DNA of 64,000 nt, from contig CAVOKY010000003.1 of NCBI GenBank assembly GCA_963696645.1, positions 124,001 to 188,000 on the forward strand, in the 5' to 3' direction. The notes beneath the pieces were generated by a model. It was not told the origin of the DNA and did not search any database. It saw nothing but the letters and a program-made list of their open reading frames with translations. The DNA is from JAMXLO01 sp963696645. GTDB taxonomy: Bacteria > Pseudomonadota > Alphaproteobacteria > Acetobacterales > Acetobacteraceae. Both the position numbers and the translations under genes were made by a program. Below, one piece after another: positions 34,645 through 43,218 of this stretch; the stretch's first letter is position 1, and every line of letters starts with the position of its first letter.

Positions 34645-37600
34645 ATGTTTTCTGCCATTTTCATCGACCGGCCTCGGCTGGCGATGGTCATTGCCATCGT
34701 CACCGTGATCGCGGGCCTGGTGTCGCTGCTGGTGATCCCGATTGCGCAATACCCCGATATCGTGCCGCCCCAGGTTTCCGTTACGACGACGTATCCCGGA
34801 GCCTCCGCCGCCGTCGTGGAAGCGACAGTCGCACAGCCGATCGAAAGCCAGGTCGTCGGTGTCGACAAGATGATCTACATGAAGAGCGTCAGCGGCAACG
34901 ACGGCAGCTACTCGCTGAAGGTGTCATTCGAACTCGGCACCGACCCGGACATCAATACGGTCAACGTCAACAACCGCGTGCAGGTCGCGCTGTCGAAACT
35001 GCCAGAGGACGTGCGCAAACAGGGCGTGACGGTCAAAAAGCAATCCTCCGCGCTGCTCGGCGTCATCGCGCTGTATTCGCCCAAGCGAACGCACGATGAG
35101 CTGTTCATATCGAACTACGTGACCATCAATCTGCTGGACCAGATCAAGAGCACCCCGGGCGTAGGCGATGCGGCACTGTTCGGTCCACAGGATTATTCGA
35201 TGCGCGTCTGGGTCCGCACCGATCGGCTGACCGGGCTCGGCCTGACCACGGCGGATGTCATCAACGCGATCAGGTCGCAGAACGTGCAGGCTGCGGTCGG
35301 CCGGATCGGCGCCCGGCCGATGTCGAATGACCAGCAGTTGCAGCTCAATATCCAGACCAAGGGGCGCCTGACATCGACCGACGAGTTCGCGCAGATCGTG
35401 ATCCGCACCAACCCGGATGGGTCCATACTTCGTCTCGGCGACATCGCCCGCCTCGAACTGGGTGCCGCCAACCTTGACCGTTCGACGCGACTGAACGGCG
35501 CGCCCGCCGCATTGATCGCAATCTATCAGGCACCGGGAGCCAATGCGCTCACCGCGTTGAGCGGCGTCAAGCAGACTATCGCTGATGCAGCCCATGATTT
35601 CCCCGACGATCTCGCGTGGAAAGTCACTTATGACCCGACGACCTTTGTCACCGACACCATCCACGAAGTGCAAAAAACGCTGATCGAGGCGTTCATACTT
35701 GTGGTTCTTGTCGTCTACCTCTTCCTCGGCAGCCTGCGCGCGACGTTGATCCCGACGATCGCGGTGCCTGTAAGCCTGATCGGCACGTTCATCGTGCTCA
35801 ATGCGATCGGCTACTCGGCCAACACCGTCTCGCTGCTCGCCATTGTGCTCGCAATCGGCATCGTCGTGGACGATGCAATCGTGGTGGTCGAAGCGGTCGA
35901 GCAGGTGATGGAGCACCATCCGGAACTGTCACCTGCTGAAGCGACCAAGATAGCGATGGGCCAGATTTTCGCCCCGATCATCGCGATCACACTGGTACTG
36001 CTCTCAGTGTTCGTGCCGGTGGCCTTCATCCCCGGAATCTCAGGTGAGTTGTTTCGCCAGTTCGCAGTCACCGTCGCTGTGTCCATGTTTCTCTCGGCCA
36101 TCAATGCGCTGACGCTGTCGCCTGCGCTGTGTGCCATCCTGCTGCGCCCGCACCACGGGCCACGCCGGGGCCCGATCGGGGCGCTGATGCGAGGGATCGA
36201 TTGGGTGCGCGACGGTTATGGCGCCATCGTTGCACGGCTTGTGCGCATTTCAATCATCGGTCTGGTTATGGTCGTCGTCGCGATGGTTGGTATCGTCGGT
36301 CTGGGAAAGATCACCCCTACCGGATTCCTGCCGGAAGACGACCAGGGTGCATTCTTTGTCGTGGTACAGTTGCCGGACGGCGCCTCGATTGCGCGCACCA
36401 GCGACGTCGTCCGGCAGGTGGAGGACATTCTGAAGCAAGAGCCGGCGATCGCAGATTATTCCGCGACTATCGGGCTGAACTTCATCGACAACTATTCGCA
36501 GCCTAATGCCGCCTTCCTGATCGTTTCGCTCAAGCCGTTCGCGGAGCGGACCGACGAATCCCAGTCCGCTCAGGCGATGATCGCAAGGCTCGGCACGAAA
36601 TTCCGTCAGGTGCGCGGGGGACGGGCTATTGCGATCGCGCCGCCGCCAATCATTGGGCTCGGCACAGGAGGCGGGTTCAGTTATGTGCTCCAGGATACTG
36701 GCGGTGGCAGCCCGCAGGCGCTGGCGCAGGTCCTGCGCGGTTTGCTGGTTGCGGCCAATCAGGATCCGAAGCTCACCAACGTGTACAGCACGTTCTCCGC
36801 GGCCACGCCGTCGATCTACCTCAATATCGATCGTGATAAGGCACAGATCCTCAAGGTTGATCTGTCCGCGATCTTCCAGGCGCTGCAGGCATCACTCGGA
36901 GGATACTATGTCAACGACATGAATCTGTTCGGCCGTACGTGGCAGGTGCAGGTCCAGGCGGAAGCCCAGGACAGGTCGGGGATTGATGATATCTACCGGA
37001 TCAATGTGCGCAGCGACGATGGCAAGATGATCCCGCTGCGTAGCCTGGTGGAAGTGCGGCCAATCATCGGACCGCAAGCGCTGATCCGCTATAACAATCG
37101 GGTGGCGGTGACGATCCAGGGCAGCCCTGCGCCGGGAATTTCATCCGGGCAGGCGCTCGCGGCCATGGAACAGGTCGCAGCGAAAACGCTGCCGCGTGGG
37201 TATCAAGGCCTGTGGACCGACGTGTCCTTCCAGGAGAAGCGTGCGGAAGGAAAAACGGCGATCATCCTCGGCTTTGCGGTATTGTTCGCCTACCTGTTCC
37301 TGGTCGCTCAGTACGAAAGCTGGACAATCCCGGTCCCGGTCTTGCTGTCCGTCACCGTGGGCGTCGTCGGGTCATTCGCTGCCATGCTTGCCGGGGGTCT
37401 GACCCTCGATCTGTATGCCCAGATCGGCATGGTCGTGCTGATCGGATTGGCCGCGAAGAACGGCATCCTGATCGTCGAATTCGCCAAGGAGCGCCGGGCA
37501 GAAGGTATTCCATTGCTCGAGGCGGCCACCGAGGGCGCGCGCCTGCGATTCCGCCCGGTGATGATGACGTCCTTTGCATTCATCCTGGGCTTGCTGCCAT

Positions 37601-37827
37601 TGGTGGTCGCCGAGGGCCCTTCACGGCTGGCTCGGCGCGATGTCGGCACGCCGGTGTTCGGCGGCATGCTTTCGGCATCGTTCATCGGAATATTCGCGAT
37701 CCCGGCGCTGTACGTGATCTTCCAGGCGTTGCGCGAACGACTGCGCCCGTCGGCGCGACCGGTTGAAGCACAAGCCAAGGAAGAAGCACAAGCCAAAGAA
37801 CCGGTTACATTGGATCATTCGGCGTGA
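34645..37827 (+). CDS. RND multidrug efflux transporter, HAE1 family
   Basis: A 1060-residue proton-driven efflux pump of AcrB/MexB type. It shows MFSAIFIDRPRLAMVIAIVT, QYPDIVPPQVSVTTTYPGA, the porter domain FGPQDYSMRVW, the TM4 motif GIVVDDAIVVVEAVEQVM with the proton-relay Asp pair, GFLPEDDQGAFFVVVQLPDG in the second half, and AAKNGILIVEFAKERR. Twelve membrane spans are expected. No outer-membrane factor gene follows, so a TolC-type channel elsewhere must complete the pump. Substrates cannot be told from sequence. Confidence 0.93.
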   Translation: MFSAIFIDRPRLAMVIAIVTVIAGLVSLLVIPIAQYPDIVPPQVSVTTTYPGASAAVVEATVAQPIESQVVGVDKMIYMKSVSGNDGSYSLKVSFELGTDPDINTVNVNNRVQVALSKLPEDVRKQGVTVKKQSSALLGVIALYSPKRTHDELFISNYVTINLLDQIKSTPGVGDAALFGPQDYSMRVWVRTDRLTGLGLTTADVINAIRSQNVQAAVGRIGARPMSNDQQLQLNIQTKGRLTSTDEFAQIVIRTNPDGSILRLGDIARLELGAANLDRSTRLNGAPAALIAIYQAPGANALTALSGVKQTIADAAHDFPDDLAWKVTYDPTTFVTDTIHEVQKTLIEAFILVVLVVYLFLGSLRATLIPTIAVPVSLIGTFIVLNAIGYSANTVSLLAIVLAIGIVVDDAIVVVEAVEQVMEHHPELSPAEATKIAMGQIFAPIIAITLVLLSVFVPVAFIPGISGELFRQFAVTVAVSMFLSAINALTLSPALCAILLRPHHGPRRGPIGALMRGIDWVRDGYGAIVARLVRISIIGLVMVVVAMVGIVGLGKITPTGFLPEDDQGAFFVVVQLPDGASIARTSDVVRQVEDILKQEPAIADYSATIGLNFIDNYSQPNAAFLIVSLKPFAERTDESQSAQAMIARLGTKFRQVRGGRAIAIAPPPIIGLGTGGGFSYVLQDTGGGSPQALAQVLRGLLVAANQDPKLTNVYSTFSAATPSIYLNIDRDKAQILKVDLSAIFQALQASLGGYYVNDMNLFGRTWQVQVQAEAQDRSGIDDIYRINVRSDDGKMIPLRSLVEVRPIIGPQALIRYNNRVAVTIQGSPAPGISSGQALAAMEQVAAKTLPRGYQGLWTDVSFQEKRAEGKTAIILGFAVLFAYLFLVAQYESWTIPVPVLLSVTVGVVGSFAAMLAGGLTLDLYAQIGMVVLIGLAAKNGILIVEFAKERRAEGIPLLEAATEGARLRFRPVMMTSFAFILGLLPLVVAEGPSRLARRDVGTPVFGGMLSASFIGIFAIPALYVIFQALRERLRPSARPVEAQAKEEAQAKEPVTLDHSA

Positions 37828-37849
37828 GAGTATGCGGGGAAAGCGGACG

Positions 37850-38275
37850 ATGACCTCTCTTCACGGCATCAAAGGCGCTGCCGTAATCGACGCTGTTGCG
37901 TTGACGGAATGCACATCGGACCCCACGCCTCATCCAGGCAGTGCGATTGCTCCAGCACCCGCGGTGCCATGGGACGGCACGTATCGAGACAACATACAGA
38001 TCATCAGGACGGACTCCGGCGTTGATGGGCTCCGGTGCGAGAGAGATGCGCAGATGATGATGCAGGGAACCGGCACCTCGTTCGGCTATGCGATGCCCCA
38101 TCCGAATGCACCCGATAATCGCACACCGATTTACTCGACCACCATCGCCCCCAATGACATCTTCCCATCGCAAATTCTGAGCGGCGTGCTGCACGACCTG
38201 TTGGTGGGTAACCACATGCCCAGAACTGTCGATAGTTCGGCGTGTGTCCACGAGTTCTCGGCCGATCTATCGTGA
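37850..38275 (+). CDS. Small WDGxY family protein, copy A
   Basis: A 141-residue protein whose mature part (WDGTYRDNIQIIRTDSGV, GYAMPHPNAPDN, SACVHEFSADLS) is clearly paralogous to the lipoprotein at 49609 (WDGNYRG, TYAMPHPNVPHN, SACVYAFSADRS). In the N-terminus the lipobox of the other copy (LAGC) is here LTEC, so lipidation may be lost. The ATG at 37850 follows GGGGAAAGCGGA. The stop overlaps the next gene's GTG (GTGA), an arrangement kept in the other copy. Function unknown. Confidence 0.7.
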   Translation: MTSLHGIKGAAVIDAVALTECTSDPTPHPGSAIAPAPAVPWDGTYRDNIQIIRTDSGVDGLRCERDAQMMMQGTGTSFGYAMPHPNAPDNRTPIYSTTIAPNDIFPSQILSGVLHDLLVGNHMPRTVDSSACVHEFSADLS

Positions 38276-38979
38276 ACCAGGGCGTCCCGGGCGCGATCCA
38301 ACCCGGCACCACAGCACCCCTGGTGCGTGACGCGCTCAGGACGCCGCGCGCCGCCGCCATCGCCGGCATCGTCTTCTCGATCCTGCTGATCACCAGCCTC
38401 TGGCTGCTTCACCTCTCGGTTCCTTCCGATCCGATGGAAGTCGGTGAATGGCTCAAACTCAGCTCAGAGAGGGTATCCCTGGCGCTGAATTTGGTGCCGA
38501 TAGCCGGTGTCGCTTTTATGTGGTTCCTCGGTGTTCTACGTGATCGCCTCGGGGCGATGGAGGACAAATTCTTCGCGACCGTCTTTCTCGGTAGCGGCCT
38601 GATGTTTCTGGGCATGCTGTTCGTTGCCGCCGCGGCTGGCGGTGGATTGGTCCGGGTCTATTCCGTCACATATGGCGGACAGGCTGATGCATCTGCTTAC
38701 GCCTTCGCACGCGCATTCAGCTACGACGTCATGCACGTCTATGCCTTCAAGATGGCAGCCGTATTCATGATCACGACGTCCACGCTTGCCTTTCGTACGC
38801 GTGTCACTGCGCGGTGGATCGCCGTGCTGGGCTATGCCTCGGCAGTATTCCTTCTTGTCGGCAGCAACTTTCTTGACTGGGTGTTATTCGTCTTTCCCTG
38901 TTGGGTGCTTCTGGTTAGCATCTACATATTGACTGACAACCTGAGGAGGCCAGCAAACGCGTCAATGAACCACGGATGA
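38272..38979 (+). CDS. Hypothetical integral membrane protein
   Basis: A 235-residue protein with five hydrophobic segments (AAIAGIVFSILLITSLWLL, LALNLVPIAGVAFMWFLGVL, VFLGSGLMFLGMLFVAAAAG, MAAVFMITTSTLAF, and WIAVLGYASAVFLLVGSNF). The GTG start overlaps the previous stop by 4 bases. A remnant of a paralog's N-terminus follows the second lipoprotein copy at 50046. I do not know its function. Confidence 0.72.
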   Translation: MNQGVPGAIQPGTTAPLVRDALRTPRAAAIAGIVFSILLITSLWLLHLSVPSDPMEVGEWLKLSSERVSLALNLVPIAGVAFMWFLGVLRDRLGAMEDKFFATVFLGSGLMFLGMLFVAAAAGGGLVRVYSVTYGGQADASAYAFARAFSYDVMHVYAFKMAAVFMITTSTLAFRTRVTARWIAVLGYASAVFLLVGSNFLDWVLFVFPCWVLLVSIYILTDNLRRPANASMNHG

Positions 38980-39470
38980 CCAAAGACGACGGTTCCACAA
39001 AACTGTCTGCTCGAATCGCTACCCGTGGATCAATGACAATGGCAATACTACGAAATGCTGTCGGCATGTCCGTCGGCCGATTGATCCCAATGGGCGCTTC
39101 AATCCTCGCCGTATTCGTCGGTGCGGCATCGCCTCTGGTGCCTGAAGGCCGTATCTACGCTCTCCACTCGAAAGCGGCGGGCCGGTGCCCTTCGCTTGAT
39201 TGGTACATAGTGGTGGAAGCGAATGACATCGTGGCGGGTATGATAGCGTGGGACGACATGAAAACCATGGTCAGTGCAACCAGAAAGGTCAACCGGAAGA
39301 GCAACACCTTCACCATGAAAGCCATCGAAATTGGCGGACAGGCTCGCGTAGCCACGGTTGATGGACAGATCAAAGATAGTGGAACGGTCATCGCCAACAT
39401 CAAGGGGCCGAATGTTACTTGCAATTCCGTCATCATTCGACCCTACGGTGAGCCAGACAACGCCAGATAG
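38976..39470 (+). CDS. Hypothetical exported protein
   Basis: A 164-residue protein whose start overlaps the upstream stop by 4 bases (ATGA). A second in-frame Met (MTMAILRNAVGMSV) would give a cleaner signal peptide with LIPMGASILAVFVGAASP. The mature part has two Cys residues (GRCPSLDW and NVTCNSV). The fold appears to be beta-rich. No counterpart survives in the second copy of this block. Confidence 0.55.
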   Translation: MTKDDGSTKLSARIATRGSMTMAILRNAVGMSVGRLIPMGASILAVFVGAASPLVPEGRIYALHSKAAGRCPSLDWYIVVEANDIVAGMIAWDDMKTMVSATRKVNRKSNTFTMKAIEIGGQARVATVDGQIKDSGTVIANIKGPNVTCNSVIIRPYGEPDNAR

Positions 39471-39588
39471 TTGTCCGGCCACGGCCGAACCGCAATCGAA
39501 GTGGCCCCCGCACATGCATGGCCCTGGTGTGCGGCTGGCACAGGCCCGACCTGATCGGGTGTCCGGATCGAGGTGATGGACCAGTAGA

Positions 39589-40137
39589 CTATCGGCCGGT
39601 TTCTTCGCGCCTGCGGCGGAGTGCCTCATTCAGCGTCTCCCGCTCGATCTCTACTGTCTCGGACTTTTCGTCCAGCTTCTGCGCGAGCGCACGAACGAGG
39701 TCGGAGCGCGCGACGATCCCGACGAGTTTGCCATCACGCACCACCGGCACGCGCTTGATGTTCTTCTCGTACATCAGGTGCGCCACATCGCGCGCTGGTG
39801 TGTCTTCGGTCACCGCCGTGACGCCGGCTGACATCACTGTCCTGACCTTGCGTTGCTGCTCCTGGATACCTTTCAGGAAGTCGGGTGCCAGTTGGCAACC
39901 GTCGGCCAACATGTCGAGCCAGCGCATCTGCCGCTCGGTATACCCTTCGTGCCAGCGCACCAGGTCTCCCTCGCTCATCATGGCGACGATCTTGCCGGCG
40001 TCGTCCACCACCGGCATGCCGCTGATGTGGCGTTGCGCCATAAGCTTGACCGCCTCGAGCAGAGATGTTTCCGGATGCACCACCGCCACATCGCGTGTCA
40101 TCAGATCGCCAGCGGTGAAGATCGCTTCATCAAGCAT
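39589..40137 (-). CDS. CBS-domain protein
   Basis: A 182-residue protein with two CBS domains: AGDLMTRDVAVVHPETSL with HISGMPVVDDAGKIVAMMSEGDL, and VMSAGVTAVTEDTPARDVAH with IKRVPVVRDGKLVGIVARSDLVRAL. A linker with RQMRWLDMLADG separates them. Such pairs bind adenine nucleotides and regulate other proteins. The ATG at 40137 follows AAAGGA. An FNR-like box sits 95 bases upstream (40232), so induction at low oxygen is likely. A truncated paralog lies at 50265. Confidence 0.88.
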   Translation of the reverse strand: MLDEAIFTAGDLMTRDVAVVHPETSLLEAVKLMAQRHISGMPVVDDAGKIVAMMSEGDLVRWHEGYTERQMRWLDMLADGCQLAPDFLKGIQEQQRKVRTVMSAGVTAVTEDTPARDVAHLMYEKNIKRVPVVRDGKLVGIVARSDLVRALAQKLDEKSETVEIERETLNEALRRRREETGR

Positions 40138-40231
40138 CAGCCAGGTCCTTTCTTGCTTAGGCGGGCGAAGCCTCGCGCAAACCCGCATCACGATTGGGGG
40201 TTGTGATTAACAGATTCTTTATGCATGGGCC

Positions 40232-40245
40232 TTGACCCAGATCAA
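40232..40245 (-). promoter_or_regulatory. FNR/FixK-like box upstream of the CBS gene
   Basis: TTGAC-CCAG-ATCAA matches TTGAT-N4-ATCAA at nine of ten positions. It lies 95 bases before the CBS-protein ATG on the minus strand, a distance that fits a class II activator site with a short leader. Confidence 0.6.
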
Positions 40246-40265
40246 GTCGCGCTGCCGGGGCCGGG

Positions 40266-41351
40266 TCAGTTTGCCGGAATTGTCAGTACCGGGGCCTGCG
40301 GCGTGACGCCTGTCTCGGCCAGCGAGAAGAAAATCATCAGGAACGTGAATACGCGCTTCGAGGCGAGGTCGCCGTCCGCAATCCAGTACCAGGTGTCGCG
40401 ATAACGGACAGCAGTGTAGCTGTCGGCAGGTGGCGACGCAGATGACTGGATGCGGATCAGGGGGCGATCGCGGGGGTTCTCCGCGCCTGCCACCCGGGTC
40501 GCTATAGCCGTGCGGCCTTGAGCAATGTGTTCCGGCGGTACCTCGATCCCCACCGCGACTTCCAGCAGAATCTCGGACATCGAGCGTGTGAGCAAGGCAA
40601 TCTCATTCGGGCTGCGCTGCAGCAGTCCAAAGGTGACGGTAACCTCGCCGTTTCGGTCGGGCGTGACGCCGAGTGAAGTCCGCACGAATTGCAGATCCTG
40701 CCCGACCTCCGCTGCGCGCTTGCTGGACAGAAGCAGCCTGCCGACCTCCTCCGGGCCGCGCTTTTCGAGTCGGATGCTGACCGCCCCCGAAAGCTGAAGG
40801 CGCCGTAACGCATCCAGGATCGGATAGAACTCCGGATCCGCCTCGCGGGCCCGGGCCCCGATCCCTGATCGGTTGTAGATGCCATTGACCGCGCGGGTCG
40901 TGATCAACAGCACGGTGTCCGCCGGATAGCCGGCCTGGATCAATTCAAAGACTTCGCTCGGCGGCAGCGGCCGGAGCAGGCTTCTGGCGAACTTATCGCC
41001 TGCCACTGGCGTATAGGTGATTGTCGGACGATCAATGTAGGTCGCGCCCCCTCCCAAGGTCACCAGGTTGGAAGGAATGGTATTGGTCAGGTCGGAACTG
41101 ATGGCTGCTCCCGCCGAGATCTGCCCCTGAAATGTATACCCGCTGATGACTGACGACACATCGACGAAGCTGGGGGCATCGCCATAACGCAACCGCACGA
41201 TATTAAGTAGCGTCTGCTCTTTCCACGAATCCCCGACCGAGTTGATATAGTCGAGGCGATCGCGCGGCACTGTGGCCGGGCCAATCGAGGCGCATCCTGC
41301 AACGAATAGGACAAGTGTCAGGGCCAGCTTGGCCGCAATGTTCGCGGGCAT
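40266..41351 (-). CDS. Hypothetical lipoprotein
   Basis: A 361-residue protein from ATG 41351, with a lipoprotein signal (LALTLVLFVAGC). Further on come DRLDYINSVGDSWKEQTLLN, IVRLRYGDAPSFVDVSSVIS, PPSEVFELIQAGYPADTVLL and SYTAVRYRDTWYWIADGDLA. Similar proteins of unknown function occur in other proteobacteria. The longer frame to 41462 adds a non-native N-terminus. The divergent gap holds an FNR-like palindrome at 41529. Confidence 0.75.
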   Translation of the reverse strand: MPANIAAKLALTLVLFVAGCASIGPATVPRDRLDYINSVGDSWKEQTLLNIVRLRYGDAPSFVDVSSVISGYTFQGQISAGAAISSDLTNTIPSNLVTLGGGATYIDRPTITYTPVAGDKFARSLLRPLPPSEVFELIQAGYPADTVLLITTRAVNGIYNRSGIGARAREADPEFYPILDALRRLQLSGAVSIRLEKRGPEEVGRLLLSSKRAAEVGQDLQFVRTSLGVTPDRNGEVTVTFGLLQRSPNEIALLTRSMSEILLEVAVGIEVPPEHIAQGRTAIATRVAGAENPRDRPLIRIQSSASPPADSYTAVRYRDTWYWIADGDLASKRVFTFLMIFFSLAETGVTPQAPVLTIPAN

Positions 41352-41528
41352 CGACGCGGCCGCCTCAGCAAAACGATTTGAACGCCCGTAAGTCCGGCGG
41401 TGCGTATCTGCAATCAGGCAAGCCATGAGCCGTCTGACGGTAGGCGGAACTGTCCGCGACATTCCAACAGGGCTCCGGTGTGTGGATTACGAAGTACGCA
41501 CTGCTAACACGATGGGGGTACGGCCACG

Positions 41529-41542
41529 TTGACCTAGGTCAA
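41529..41542. promoter_or_regulatory. FNR/FixK-like palindrome in a divergent promoter region
   Basis: TTGACCTAGGTCAA is a perfect 14-base palindrome and fits the TTGAN-N4-NTCAA pattern. It lies 178 bases before the lipoprotein ATG at 41351 (minus strand) and 131 bases before the ATG at 41673 (plus strand). Confidence 0.55.
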
Positions 41543-41672
41543 TGCCGTTCTACGATATCTTGACCTATTCAGAACCTGCCGCAAAACATGGGCATGGCTG
41601 GAAGTGGAACGGATTGGACCGCAAGACGATGATGGCCAGCCCAAGCGTGGGGTCAACCTGGAGGACGCAGCA

Positions 41673-42035
41673 ATGATTCGTCACCGCCTCTTGCCGATGT
41701 TGCTGATCGCAGCCTGCCTGTCGCAGCCGGCGCTCGCGCAGATCAACCCATTCCGCGGCAGCAGCGGCACCCCACTGAGTGCCGCCGACATCACGGCGCT
41801 CACAGAGGCTACCAACCGACTGCTGGACCGGCCGGCACTCGTCGCTGGCGACACCGAAATCTGGAGCAACCCCGAATCAGGCGCAAGCGGAACGGTCACC
41901 GCCGGCAAGACCGTGCACCGCAAGGGTCTGGCCTGCCGCTTGGTGAACTATCAACACTCTATCCCCGGCCCGGCCGCCCAGCGCAGCGGCACGCTCACCT
42001 GGTGCAAGACCAGCGACGGCTGGAAGATCGGCTGA
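41673..42035 (+). CDS. Exported surface-antigen-like protein
   Basis: A 120-residue protein with a signal peptide (LLPMLLIAACLSQPALA). The C-terminal part, TEIWSNPESGASGTVTAGKT then CRLVNYQHSI and GTLTWCKTSDGWKI, matches the 17-kDa surface-antigen-like family (RT0821/Lpp0805 type). The ATG follows GGAGGACGC. Probably periplasmic or at the outer membrane. Function unknown. Confidence 0.75.
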   Translation: MIRHRLLPMLLIAACLSQPALAQINPFRGSSGTPLSAADITALTEATNRLLDRPALVAGDTEIWSNPESGASGTVTAGKTVHRKGLACRLVNYQHSIPGPAAQRSGTLTWCKTSDGWKIG

Positions 42036-42095
42036 TTGCCATCTTTCAGCGATTGCACGGACGATCCTCTGCTGGCGCCGCACTTTGTCATGCTC

Positions 42096-42464
42096 CTACG
42101 GCCAGACCGCGCCGTTCCGCTCCTCCTGCATGTCACGGCTGAGGAAGTAGTTGAGCGCCGTGCGGATCACCGCGATCGCCGCAACTTTGCCGATCGCCTC
42201 CGAGCTCGGCGCCACCGCCGTTGAAAGGATATCGGCGCCGAGTTGAAATTCCAGTGCAATGGCCAGAAAACGCGCGAGGGTCAGACGGACCTCGGTGAAG
42301 TCTCGTGCCACTGGCGGGAATGACCCGCGCAGGAAGCGCAGACCGGCCAGCATCATCCCAATGCCGATGACCAAGGCCCCGATCGCTTCGATCCCGAGCT
42401 TCAGCGATAGCACAAGATTGACGACAATCTCCTCAACCCCGATCTCTGATGGCGGCACTATCAT
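42096..42464 (-). CDS. DUF1622 membrane protein
   Basis: A 122-residue protein of the DUF1622 family with three hydrophobic parts (IEAIGALVIGIGMMLAGL, LARFLAIALEFQLGADI, IGKVAAIAVIRTALNYFL). The EFQLGADIL and RTALNYFL motifs are characteristic. Function unknown. Confidence 0.82.
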   Translation of the reverse strand: MIVPPSEIGVEEIVVNLVLSLKLGIEAIGALVIGIGMMLAGLRFLRGSFPPVARDFTEVRLTLARFLAIALEFQLGADILSTAVAPSSEAIGKVAAIAVIRTALNYFLSRDMQEERNGAVWP

Positions 42465-42625
42465 GGGGATCGCGTCGGTTGCGTGCTGTCCATGAAGTCC
42501 TCACAGCATGCACCGGGGTTGAATGTCGCAAGTGTGGTGCATACGGTCCTTTCTGTCCACTTTGCGCGTCTTGCTACGCAAAAATTGGATGTTGACGCGG
42601 GGAATGTCTTTGAGGCCCGGGATTA

Positions 42626-42639
42626 TTGAGCGAGATCAA
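42626..42639 (+). promoter_or_regulatory. FNR/FixK-like box upstream of the K+ channel gene
   Basis: TTGAG-CGAG-ATCAA matches TTGAT-N4-ATCAA at nine of ten positions. It lies 152 bases before the ATG at 42792. Confidence 0.5.
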
Positions 42640-42791
42640 TGCGCGTCGGTGACGCAAGTAAGTATGTCATAGCAAAGTCGAGACAGCGACGTCCCGGATC
42701 CTGCTTCCCTATCGCCGTCCGGCGTCCAGGCAGTCAGCAATACTCAGGCGATCGGGCACGGCGCGCAGTATATTGGGCATTGGAGGAAATC

Positions 42792-43121
42792 ATGGCGCGG
42801 CCGGCTGAACTAAGACGGCGCTTTCTCTTGGCACTTTGGACGGAACTGCGCGTGGTTTGGCCAATACTATGGGGCCTGGTCGGCGTTCAATTGGCGCTCG
42901 GCATATTTGTCGGCTACCTTGAGGGCTGGTCCCTGCGCGAGTCGACGTACTTCACATTCGTCACAGGGCTTACCATCGGATACGGAGATCTGGTTCCCCT
43001 GCATTTGGGTGCTCGCCTGATTGCGGTGGTGATCGGCATCAGTGGCATCCTGCTGACCGGCCTGGTCGCGGCGGTCGGTGTTCGAGCCCTCCAGCAAGCG
43101 ACCGAAGATCAGACAAAGTGA
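42792..43121 (+). CDS. Two-TM potassium channel
   Basis: A 109-residue ion channel subunit. It has a first membrane span (VVWPILWGLVGVQLALGIFV), a pore loop with canonical filter TIGYGDLVPLH, and a second span (LIAVVIGISGILLTGLVAAVG). No cytoplasmic regulatory domain is present. A tetramer would conduct K+. The ATG at 42792 has GGAGG 6 bases upstream; the longer frame starting at 42639 is not supported. Confidence 0.88.
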   Translation: MARPAELRRRFLLALWTELRVVWPILWGLVGVQLALGIFVGYLEGWSLRESTYFTFVTGLTIGYGDLVPLHLGARLIAVVIGISGILLTGLVAAVGVRALQQATEDQTK

Positions 43122-43218
43122 CGATTGCCAGTCACAGGTCATGATACATGCGCTATCCGCCGGAGGCGGCAAACCCAAAGCCTGGAGCAATACGGAATCC
43201 GCGCGACTCCGACGGCGA

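Noticed and set aside
33339..34868. 509-codon minus-strand frame across the RND adaptor
   Set aside because: His/Arg-rich shadow of a strongly supported gene on the other strand.
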